From contig JAAZNS010000452.1 of assembly GCA_012798185.1 (NCBI GenBank), positions 1 through 12,730 of the forward strand: a stretch of 12,730 nt of DNA, in the 5' to 3' direction. The DNA is from Chloroflexota bacterium (GTDB taxonomy: Bacteria > Chloroflexota > Anaerolineae > Anaerolineales > UBA4823). Under the pieces are notes generated by a model. The model was not told the origin of the DNA. It searched no databases and saw nothing but the letters and a program-made list of their open reading frames with translations. The number at the start of each line of letters is the position of its first letter. Position 1 is the first letter of the stretch. The translations under genes were made by a program, and so were the position numbers. Positions 6,019 to 12,730 of the stretch are shown here, piece by piece.

Positions 6019-7110
6019 TTATCTCCCTTGACATCTTTCTTCTTGAATAACAGTAAAAATACATCTCCAGGCTAGTGAAATCCAGGTTACCAAAACAATA
6101 GCTGTCCAATAATACGCCTGATAATTGAAAAGCATATCCTTTGACCATAAAAAGGGAAGATCAATCAGGGCGATTAAGAATCCGCCCCAAAGCTGGTTTG
6201 CTTGAAATAGGGGAATGATCCCAATTGCCAGCACGCTCAACACGCTGTTGCCAGCTGCATAAGGCGCCAATAGGAGCGAACCGGCAACGAGCATTCCCAC
6301 TTTCTCACGCGATAGTGCGGGGCGGCTTCTCCAGGCAATATAAAGAAAGCAGCCCAATATCGTGATCCATACCAGCCATATGATAGAAGGCGGTACAAAA
6401 CCGAGACGTTTCAAGGCAGCGGTAATGCTGATATCGATGATACTGCCGGTGTATTGTTGATAGTTTTGCCCAAACACTGCCGCCAGCCAGTCTTTACCGC
6501 GGTAGATCAGCGATAGACCGATTATGCCTGTTAATATCACCCCTAATTTTAAATAGTCGCCTGGATGCCAGGTAAGAAACAGATAAAAGGCAACGACCAA
6601 TAATAACAGGGTAACCTCTTGAATTTTTATTGTGGCAATTAAAATTCCTGCTGCCAATGCAAAAACGTTTTTTTTATCATATCCATAGATACTTAATAAC
6701 ACCCCGCCCACAACAATGTTTTCCATGTTGCCATCTGCAATATTGCGCAGAGCCGGAAAAGAAATCACCAGCAAAAAAATACTTAGCCAGTAAATTATTT
6801 TTGAATTAACCCGCGGGACACTGATTACAAGAATAAGAATGCCAATTCCTGCTAAAATCCCCCAGGATGCCTGCATCGATAAGAAACCTAAGGGTAAAAA
6901 TGGAATTACAGACCAGGGTGGAAAACGCAGACCACCGATTACAGGCAGATATTGTAGATTGCCATCACGGAATGAAGGCCAGATAGCTTTCCAATCCATG
7001 GCTAATGTATTGTTTTGAGTTGGAATTCGCTCGAAGAAAAAAGCAAAAAGAACCAATACCGCGATAAGAACAATGGCCAGGAATGCCCAATCGAAGAAGC
7101 GATATTTCAT
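6019..7110 (-). CDS. Polytopic membrane protein, GT87-like (GT-C) glycosyltransferase candidate
   Basis: A very hydrophobic protein of 363 residues with about nine or ten transmembrane helices. After the first helix an outer loop holds 'AMDWKAIWPSFRDG' (about 37-50) with acidic residues, followed by 'RFPPWSVIPFLPLGFL' (62-77). The pattern 'acidic loop, then (N/R)PPW...L.P..fLp' resembles GT87/DUF2029 mannosyltransferase-like enzymes, which use polyprenyl-phosphate sugars. 'GNMENIVVGGVLL' after helix 4 is also typical of that group ('gq.n.ll..lll'). Start: the longest frame opens at GTG 7137 without a ribosome binding site. AGAGG precedes TTG 7116 by 7 bases and ATG 7110 by 13, so I report 7110, with 7116 close behind. 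It follows two other GT-C proteins on the same strand after 183 bases. Substrate unknown. Confidence 0.72.
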   Translation of the reverse strand: MKYRFFDWAFLAIVLIAVLVLFAFFFERIPTQNNTLAMDWKAIWPSFRDGNLQYLPVIGGLRFPPWSVIPFLPLGFLSMQASWGILAGIGILILVISVPRVNSKIIYWLSIFLLVISFPALRNIADGNMENIVVGGVLLSIYGYDKKNVFALAAGILIATIKIQEVTLLLLVVAFYLFLTWHPGDYLKLGVILTGIIGLSLIYRGKDWLAAVFGQNYQQYTGSIIDISITAALKRLGFVPPSIIWLVWITILGCFLYIAWRSRPALSREKVGMLVAGSLLLAPYAAGNSVLSVLAIGIIPLFQANQLWGGFLIALIDLPFLWSKDMLFNYQAYYWTAIVLVTWISLAWRCIFTVIQEERCQGR

Positions 7111-7197
7111 AAACAATATTCGACCTCTGGCAGCCACCTGTTGCAGTATTGGTGTGTAAGAATTTCACAAAAGCCCATTTCAACAGCCTTCGCTAGC

Positions 7198-7226
7198 AGT
7201 ATATCACCACAATTTCTTATCATAAA
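7198..7226 (-). promoter_or_regulatory. Candidate internal promoter before the GT87-like gene
   Basis: On the minus strand TTTATG, a 17-base spacer and TATACT (5 of 6 to the -10 consensus). It sits in the 183-base gap between the 537-residue membrane protein and the GT87-like gene, which could let the latter be expressed separately. Confidence 0.3.
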
Positions 7227-7272
7227 ATACCATGACTATCAATATTATCAGTACGCGAGTTTATTAATTCCC

Positions 7273-7290
7273 CCAATATTCAATTATTGG
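7273..7290 (-). terminator. Small AT-rich stem-loop after the second membrane gene
   Basis: CCAATA and TATTGG form a perfect 6-bp stem with a 6-base loop, starting 3 bases after the stop codon of the 537-residue protein. The stem is weak and no T-run follows on the minus strand, so at best it is an attenuating or 3'-end hairpin. Confidence 0.25.
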
Positions 7291-7293
7291 AAT

Positions 7294-8907
7294 TTATTTC
7301 GATAAGGGTAATACAGAATACAACTTAACCTCCCCGAATGTATTCACCTCATAAACACCATCGGACTGAGTTAATGAATTTATTCCATAAATTGCTTCGC
7401 GGGATCCTAATAATACATATGTGACACGCCACTTTTGCAACATACTTTTTCGATCGTTTGAAGAGGTCGATGGTGAATAGAAGCGTTTAATATCCTTGTC
7501 AGTTTCGATAAAATTAATTGTTTCAAAAGCGTGCCCCGACACCGCAAAATGATCGGTATATGCCGGTATAAACGCCCCCAGCACCGATGAAGATAAAACT
7601 ACTTTGTCTTTCTTACCAACCTCATTCAACTGCTGGAGCGCTTCATATTCATCCTTTGACATGAATAGCTTAGGATCTTGATTGAGCACGCCGGCGGAGA
7701 AAATGATGACCAGCACAATGTTGGTCGGAATAGTCAAAAAAATATATGCCAGCGTTAGAATACGGCGGAATGAATAAAAAGACATTTTTGTATGAACGAA
7801 CTCGTAGAATCCAATTCCCGCAATAAGCGCAATAGGAATGTGCATTCCCAGGGAAAGCCTTCTTTGCAAATTAATGGGAATATATAAGCCAATCGCCGCA
7901 CATATTAGCCAGCATAGTAATAGTTTTTCCACAGCACCTTTCCGGTAAATCAAGGTGATACCATAGATCATCGGAATTAAATTCAACCCGAAGCCCAGAA
8001 TGAAATATAGTACCGGCGGAGACATCGCGACCAATTGGCGGTTCCATTGCTTGAACACAGCATCAGAATATATCCAGCCATAGGTAATTCCCACGATGAT
8101 TAAATCTATGCAGAAAACTACACCGATTACCAATAAATTAATTAATTTCTCCTTTTTATAATATCGTATTTCGAAAATAATAAATATGTCGATCACGCCA
8201 AAAACAATTGCGGTCATGAACGGTTGAATCAAAATAAGAAGGATCGTTTCCACACAAAGTAATATCGCTGAAAAAAACAGCGGTTTTGCATTCTTGATTA
8301 CCGATATAAATTCCCGCCAAATCATAATCAATAGTGCCTGACCCCATGTAAAATGAGCCGTATCCATGAGAGAGAGAAAGATGTTTGATTCTGGTACGGT
8401 AATGTCTGTCGACAAACTTTTTCCGTTCAACGCAATAACCAGCCAGCCTAGTCCCGAGGATAAAGCAACAACCATAAAAACGAAGCGTTTCTTATTAACA
8501 TCATTGGTAATATCAGAAATTAATAAGTAGACATTTATCAATAAACAGACTCCCCCGATATCTCTAGTCATGTGATATGCCGCAACGGGAGATAAGTTTA
8601 ATAACCTCGAAATATGCCCAATCAAGAGATAAAACAAATAAATAGGGACACCTTTTTGTTCAAGGGAAGAATATGAGAGACGGAACAGCCAATTCCCCAT
8701 AGCCCCCTGCCTGATCTTGGCGATATAACTCAAATTATCCTCCGGCGCAATTGTCACCCCGCCGAAAAAAGCATTATCATTCGCAGCCACATAACCCAAT
8801 ACATATGGCAGGTTAGCCAGGGTGACGATGATCAGGATGGCAATTATTAACCATATCCACTCATATTGATTTATCATCCGGTTATTATCATTGAGCTCAT
8901 CAGCCAT
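7294..8907 (-). CDS. Large polytopic membrane protein, probable GT-C glycosyltransferase
   Basis: A 537-residue protein with a first helix at about 17-35 and roughly ten or more further hydrophobic segments, then a soluble or periplasmic-like C-terminal part from about residue 425 ('KDEYEALQQLNEVGKKDKVVLSS' region, quoted in part). The first outer loop holds 'FFGGVTIAPEDNLSYIAKI' (47-65) with E56-D57, then 'GNWLFRLSYSS'. An acidic pair in loop 1 is the hallmark of GT-C lipid-linked sugar transferases. I recognise no named family and infer GT-C from topology and context. Start is well supported: AAGGA lies 9 bases before the ATG, which overlaps the upstream stop by 8 bases (ATGGCTGA). The C-terminal domain, with 'LGSREAIYGI', resembles the 'what is the current state of residue' soluble tail seen in other large GT-C proteins, but its role is unknown. 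Confidence 0.68.
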   Translation of the reverse strand: MADELNDNNRMINQYEWIWLIIAILIIVTLANLPYVLGYVAANDNAFFGGVTIAPEDNLSYIAKIRQGAMGNWLFRLSYSSLEQKGVPIYLFYLLIGHISRLLNLSPVAAYHMTRDIGGVCLLINVYLLISDITNDVNKKRFVFMVVALSSGLGWLVIALNGKSLSTDITVPESNIFLSLMDTAHFTWGQALLIMIWREFISVIKNAKPLFFSAILLCVETILLILIQPFMTAIVFGVIDIFIIFEIRYYKKEKLINLLVIGVVFCIDLIIVGITYGWIYSDAVFKQWNRQLVAMSPPVLYFILGFGLNLIPMIYGITLIYRKGAVEKLLLCWLICAAIGLYIPINLQRRLSLGMHIPIALIAGIGFYEFVHTKMSFYSFRRILTLAYIFLTIPTNIVLVIIFSAGVLNQDPKLFMSKDEYEALQQLNEVGKKDKVVLSSSVLGAFIPAYTDHFAVSGHAFETINFIETDKDIKRFYSPSTSSNDRKSMLQKWRVTYVLLGSREAIYGINSLTQSDGVYEVNTFGEVKLYSVLPLSK

Positions 8908-11173
8908 GATGGAAATTCCTTTTTATGGTCATCGGCACAGCAACGACGATAATGACGCAAAAAGCAATTATGCTGACCCACTTTCCTATGGTATATCCCA
9001 GGGGCTCATAGATAAACACAACCTCAGTATCTCCCGGCTCTAGCCAAACGCCCTGTAAAGCACAATCCACCATAACCACATCGATTTTTTCCCCGTTTGC
9101 ATAGGCATGCCAGCCGGGCGCCCAGGTTTCAGAGCGAACCAAAAGACTCGGCTCATATACTCTTACGTTTATCTTTTCTCCGTTAGGAATTCTTTCGATA
9201 TTTAATACATCGATGCGCTTGAAGGTTAGGTTGCCAGCGGTTGAACGGTTTTCCAACACTGCCACATCCTGTAGGTTTACATTCGACAGATCCTCTTCGC
9301 AGCTGGATTTTTGACGAATATTGATTCTTTCCACACCAAAGGCTCTTCCAAAGCCTTGTCCGATATCGAATAAGGAATATTTTTCATCTTCTGCTATCTT
9401 CGTATAGGGAAAACTGCCGGCTTCGTTCGGCAAGATGATGAAACGGATATTCAGTAACTTTAAGATTGGCACTTGTGGAAGCAAGTCCGGGCATTCCTTC
9501 AACGCCGCAGGGGAGGTTTGTATGGCAGGAACCGACACGGCATATTCTGAATAAGCGCAGCCGATGGCATAATTCACAAGACGGGAATAATGCGCCAGTT
9601 GAAACGAATCATAACCATCTGCAGCGTTCAGCCGGTTTTTCACCAAGGCGGCGGCATCGATGCCTCCATAGGGAGAAAATACCCGGTCGTATTCTTCAAC
9701 CGAATTGGATATTGTCTCTATCAATTGATTCGATTGAGCAATATTGCTTTCTTGCCGGGGGATTATCTGGTTTTTCCCCACAATCCAGAGATCGATAATG
9801 ATAACAAAGCATAAAAGACCAAATTTCATTTTGCTGGGTTGCCCAATAAGCAAAATTAAACCAAGTAACAGGGCAATAAACGCCGGCGTGGTAGTGAATG
9901 GAAACGGTATTAAGCTAGAAATGATTACCGAAACCGCATAGATGGTTATAAAGACAATCCCAATGAGTTTTAATGATTTATGGGAAATATATCCGCCATT
10001 CTGCCAGTTTTCAACAAAATACGCACACAGAATGGAAAGCGCAAATAGCGTAAAAATCCACCAGCGGGTCGGAATTCGCATGATCGAGAGTGATGGGAAT
10101 ATCTTGATAAATATTTGATAGATTGGAGTATAAGACCCCAGGCTCATAAAAATCCCTATTAACGCCATGATCACCCAGAACAATTTCCGTCTATTTTTTA
10201 ATCCCTGAATGATCTCAATAGCAGTGAGAAAAACAACAATGCCGCCAGGGTATAAATATAGTTCCGGGTATTTTAAGGTGGGCGGAAATAAAATATTCAG
10301 CAAGGCAACAAGCGGCAGACTTCCATAATATGCATCAGCTTCCGACATGCCAGCCCGATTCGAAAGTGGTAGCAATTCGAAAAACGGAAATAATTGAACC
10401 GCCCCTAACCCGATACATATAATTCCCGCAATGGATACCAATGAAAAACACTGAATTAACCAGGTATGATTTAATTGAAAATGATACAAACACCACAAGC
10501 CAACTGCGATAATAGTAAGTACAAAGATCGTCCCATGGTTTATTGCCTGAGCGCAAAAACCGACTCCAGCCAATGCAGCCCAAATTTTTTTGTTCGATCG
10601 CCAGTATTTTTCGATGAATAACCAGATCCAAGGCCACCAAGAAATTGCTGAAAGCATAAAAAAATGTCCGCCTCCCAAATGTGCCACCCACTTAGGTGTT
10701 TGCGAGAAAACGATTGCCCCAATCAGGGATGCTTCGGGTTTCAAATCGATTGAGCGCGAAAATAAATAGCTTCCGGCTCCCATCCATGCAATATGGATGG
10801 CAGCGCATAAATTGAGCGCCAATGGAATAGGTAAGATTAATGCCAGCCAATATACCGGGTAAAAAATGGGGGAAGTCGGATGTCCAGCTAAAGGTGCTCC
10901 GCTTAATTGGTAAGGTCGCCATAAGGGGAGTTTTCCGGTTTCATGAATCGTATGGGATATAAAGCTGGCCAGCGGATACACTTCTCGGGGAAGATCAGTT
11001 CCAAGATCGGAATTCGGGAATATTAATGGTACAGGAAAGGTAAACAAATAATTCCAATAGAAGATAATTGGTAACAGAATCAAGAAACCGATATTTAAAA
11101 CATCCCGGGAAAAAATAACCCCCTGCATGCGTTTCCATTTACTATCCGACGGAACGTTGAATTGTCTTGTCAT
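8900..11173 (-). CDS. YfhO-family GT-C membrane glycosyltransferase
   Basis: A 757-residue multi-pass protein matching the YfhO family (PF09586). Members have been linked to glycosylation of lipoteichoic acid or other surface polymers in Firmicutes. After helix 1, the outer loop 'FPNSDLGTDLPREVYPLAS' (52-70, acidic D56 and D60) and 'GKLPLWRPYQLSGAPL' (80-95) follow the family pattern 'D...P...f....G.lPLWnPy...G.P'. About a dozen helices follow, then an extracellular domain from about 470 and the typical C-terminal module 'SETWAPGWHAYANGEK' (681-696) with 'GVWLEPGDTEVVFIYEP' before a last helix. The stop is read into by the next gene with an 8-base overlap. Start: ATG 11173 has no ribosome binding site. 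ATG 11128 (residue 16) has GGAAA 4 bases upstream and is the alternative. Donor and acceptor are unknown. Confidence 0.85.
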   Translation of the reverse strand: MTRQFNVPSDSKWKRMQGVIFSRDVLNIGFLILLPIIFYWNYLFTFPVPLIFPNSDLGTDLPREVYPLASFISHTIHETGKLPLWRPYQLSGAPLAGHPTSPIFYPVYWLALILPIPLALNLCAAIHIAWMGAGSYLFSRSIDLKPEASLIGAIVFSQTPKWVAHLGGGHFFMLSAISWWPWIWLFIEKYWRSNKKIWAALAGVGFCAQAINHGTIFVLTIIAVGLWCLYHFQLNHTWLIQCFSLVSIAGIICIGLGAVQLFPFFELLPLSNRAGMSEADAYYGSLPLVALLNILFPPTLKYPELYLYPGGIVVFLTAIEIIQGLKNRRKLFWVIMALIGIFMSLGSYTPIYQIFIKIFPSLSIMRIPTRWWIFTLFALSILCAYFVENWQNGGYISHKSLKLIGIVFITIYAVSVIISSLIPFPFTTTPAFIALLLGLILLIGQPSKMKFGLLCFVIIIDLWIVGKNQIIPRQESNIAQSNQLIETISNSVEEYDRVFSPYGGIDAAALVKNRLNAADGYDSFQLAHYSRLVNYAIGCAYSEYAVSVPAIQTSPAALKECPDLLPQVPILKLLNIRFIILPNEAGSFPYTKIAEDEKYSLFDIGQGFGRAFGVERINIRQKSSCEEDLSNVNLQDVAVLENRSTAGNLTFKRIDVLNIERIPNGEKINVRVYEPSLLVRSETWAPGWHAYANGEKIDVVMVDCALQGVWLEPGDTEVVFIYEPLGYTIGKWVSIIAFCVIIVVAVPMTIKRNFHHG

Positions 11174-11188
11174 TTAGGGTTATGAAAT

Positions 11189-11216
11189 ATTCTAGGTAAA
11201 AATTTATCTGATTCAA
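11189..11216 (-). promoter_or_regulatory. Promoter of the GT-C glycosyltransferase operon
   Basis: Minus-strand TTGAAT, a 16-base spacer and TAGAAT (5 of 6 to the -10 consensus). The expected transcript start lies only about 9 bases before ATG 11173, giving an almost leaderless message, which agrees with the missing Shine-Dalgarno motif there; alternatively translation begins at ATG 11128. Confidence 0.45.
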
Positions 11217-11274
11217 ACAAACATCTGCTAACCTTGATCTAATTTCCTTGTCGCCACGATTATCCCTTATCGAT

Positions 11275-11310
11275 TTCCGGGAATTTCCTCCAGCGGACGG
11301 TTTCTAGAAA
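11275..11310. promoter_or_regulatory. Palindromic elements in the divergent gap, possible operator
   Basis: TTCCGGGAATTTCC (11275-11288) holds two overlapping inverted pairs (TTCC-G-GGAA and GGAA-T-TTCC), and TTTCTAGAAA (11301-11310) is a perfect 10-base palindrome. They lie midway between the promoters of the GT-C operon and the oxidoreductase. No known regulator box is recognised, and chance is possible. Confidence 0.25.
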
Positions 11311-11385
11311 TGACGCCATCCCTGTTCCTGGCAAAATTAGTATAAATCGATGATCAGGTTAATGCAAGTTTGTAGCCAAGCGATA

Positions 11386-11419
11386 TATAATATACCCATC
11401 CATTTCCCCGCCCAAGGAG
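11386..11419 (+). promoter_or_regulatory. -10 box and ribosome binding site of the ferredoxin-oxidoreductase gene
   Basis: A perfect TATAAT (11386-11391) is followed by AAGGAG (11414-11419), 5 bases before ATG 11425. The -35 region at 17 bases (TGCAAG) is poor. The predicted leader is about 27 bases. Confidence 0.5.
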
Positions 11420-11424
11420 CCATC

Positions 11425-12730
11425 ATGACTATCGCCATCGAAAAATCCCGTTGCACCGGCTGCAGTTATTGTGTGGCTGGCTGCCCTGCCAACGCGATCA
11501 CCCTGCATATAGAAACCAGAGCCTGCCCGCAAATCGACGAGCATATCTGCACCCATTGCGGGGATTGCCTTTACCTGTGCCCCAACAATGTCTTCAGCGC
11601 GCCCGAGCTTCAGACTCCGCCTGTCCCGTTAGATGGTCATTATGACGCGGCAGTGATCGGTGCCGGCATTGGCGGGCTGATGACCGCCATCGGTCTTGCC
11701 CGCGCCGGCAAGAAAGTGGTGGTTTTAGAGCAATTGGGCTTCGCCGGTGGAAAATACACCCACCTGGATTATCGAGGCTATGCCATCAGCACCGCTGCCT
11801 GGACCTGCGCCGGTCCCAACAGCCGCATTGGCAAACTGTGCACCAAATTAGGCGCAGAGATCGAATGGGTCACCATCCACGATATCAAAGCCCGCGGCGA
11901 CCATTGGGTGGTTACCCGTGACGGGCAGCGTTTCAACTCACTGGATGAGGCGCAGGAAACCCTAGTGGGAGGCAAGCGCGGCATGGCGCAAGTTTACCGC
12001 TGGATGGCAGATATGTATGACCCTGGTATATCTTTACCTGCCGATATGACTGCCCGGCAATATATCGAGCAGTACTTCCCGGGCAACACAGCCTATGTGA
12101 ATTATGTCCAGACCATCATCACCTATTGCTTTGCCTCGCAGACAGTGGATACTTTTTCCGCCATCGAAACCAAACGCGCCATCGTCGATTCCATCGAAAA
12201 TATGGCAGATTGGGGAACGGCAATAGGCGGCACGGCTGCTATCGTGCAAGGGCTAGTGAATGCCCTGCGTAAACACGGCGGGCAAATTGCCCTGCGTACC
12301 AAAGTTAAACAGATTATGGCAGAAAATGGCAAGGCAAAGAGTGTGCTGCTGGAGGATGGACGTCAAATCGATGCTGATATCGTCGTACACAATGGGGGAT
12401 TGAACCGTTTGATGCAACTGGCAGGCGAAGAGAATCTGCCGCCGGCGTATATACAACGGCTGAAGAACGTCACTCCCGCCAATGTGGCGGCATTAATCTT
12501 GGGCACCCGCGAACCGCTGCTGGGAGAAGGTCACTCGCTTTTACATACGATGGGCTGGGAACGCACTTTGAATTGTTACGCTCCTACCTTTTTTGATCCA
12601 CATTTAGCGCCAGAAGGCAAGCATGCTCTGGATGTTTTCTGGGTCATGCAGCCACCTTTCAACCTGCGCCAGGAGGTGGATATGGTGCTGGCGCAGCTGC
12701 GCCAGGTGTTCCCTAACTTTGACAAGGCTG
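11425..12730 (+). CDS. Ferredoxin (2x[4Fe-4S])-phytoene-desaturase-like FAD oxidoreductase fusion (3' partial)
   Basis: 435 codons are visible with no stop; the gene runs off the window. Residues 1-57 are a bacterial-type ferredoxin domain: C10, C13, C16, C20 followed by P21, and C42, C45, C48, C52 followed by P53, enough for two [4Fe-4S] clusters. A linker leads to a Rossmann FAD-binding fold, with 'DAAVIGAGIGGLMTAIGLA' at 74-92 (GxGxxG 79-84), E102 to hold the ribose, and 'GFAGGK' 105-110. Later blocks such as 'GGTAAIVQGLVNAL' and 'VLLEDGRQIDADIVVHNGG' match the COG1233 phytoene-dehydrogenase-like group. It is probably a cytoplasmic redox enzyme that passes electrons between its own iron-sulphur clusters and FAD, perhaps to saturate or desaturate an isoprenoid or similar substrate. 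The reaction is not known. AAGGAG and TATAAT support the start. Confidence 0.9.
   Translation, partial: MTIAIEKSRCTGCSYCVAGCPANAITLHIETRACPQIDEHICTHCGDCLYLCPNNVFSAPELQTPPVPLDGHYDAAVIGAGIGGLMTAIGLARAGKKVVVLEQLGFAGGKYTHLDYRGYAISTAAWTCAGPNSRIGKLCTKLGAEIEWVTIHDIKARGDHWVVTRDGQRFNSLDEAQETLVGGKRGMAQVYRWMADMYDPGISLPADMTARQYIEQYFPGNTAYVNYVQTIITYCFASQTVDTFSAIETKRAIVDSIENMADWGTAIGGTAAIVQGLVNALRKHGGQIALRTKVKQIMAENGKAKSVLLEDGRQIDADIVVHNGGLNRLMQLAGEENLPPAYIQRLKNVTPANVAALILGTREPLLGEGHSLLHTMGWERTLNCYAPTFFDPHLAPEGKHALDVFWVMQPPFNLRQEVDMVLAQLRQVFPNFDKA

Noticed and set aside
5809..6075. Plus-strand frame across the phosphoesterase remnant
   Set aside because: Its translation resembles no family, and the minus strand gives the recognisable phosphoesterase tail.
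9466..9941. Three plus-strand frames inside the YfhO-like gene
   Set aside because: They are shadows of the long minus-strand gene with no independent start signals.
1..12730. tRNA, rRNA, riboswitch or insertion-sequence transposase
   Set aside because: No intergenic stretch shows a cloverleaf, a conserved riboswitch core or rRNA, and no frame encodes a transposase or integrase.

Overview
The window carries ordinary bacterial genes, with no rRNA, tRNA, CRISPR array or transposase that I could see. My best guess for the source is a Chloroflexota bacterium of the Anaerolineae type. That rests on the gene content (polytopic YfhO-like glycosyltransferases, a PspC mini-protein, a ferredoxin/phytoene-desaturase-like fusion) and on a dispersed repeat family that I recall from such genomes. 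It is an inference, not a proof.

Left block (1-2701, + strand): a three-gene importer of the iron-siderophore/haem/cobalamin type. It consists of a substrate-binding protein cut by the window edge, a FecCD/BtuC-like permease and an ABC ATPase. The genes overlap by 4 bases at each junction, so they form one operon. The permease seems to start at a rare CTG codon placed behind the only good ribosome binding site.

Block 2 (2709-4479): a minus-strand pair encodes an EthD-like small protein and a membrane-anchored M23 metallopeptidase, overlapping as ATGA. It is divergent from a plus-strand PspC-domain gene that has its own promoter. After PspC comes a roughly 285-base cluster of hairpin-forming repeats in a convergent intergenic gap.

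Block 3 (4480-5952, - strand): an isochorismatase-family hydrolase, a MazF-type toxin with a ribbon-helix-helix antitoxin, and the C-terminal remnant of a metallophosphoesterase.

Block 4 (6019-11173, - strand): three large polytopic membrane proteins that look like GT-C glycosyltransferases. The first two overlap by 8 bases and share a promoter; the third follows after a gap with a possible promoter of its own. They probably move sugars from lipid carriers onto surface glycans or lipids. Blocks 3 and 4 look clearly more AT-rich than the flanks, which suggests an accessory or transferred segment.

Right block (11425-end, + strand): a protein with a two-cluster [4Fe-4S] ferredoxin domain fused to a phytoene-desaturase-like FAD oxidoreductase, cut by the window end. 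It is divergent from the glycosyltransferase operon across a 251-base regulatory gap.

I did not find a clearly new multi-gene system. The items most worth a second look are the ferredoxin-CrtI-like fusion, the GT-C trio in AT-rich DNA, the repeat cluster, the CTG start, and the truncated phosphoesterase next to the toxin-antitoxin pair.
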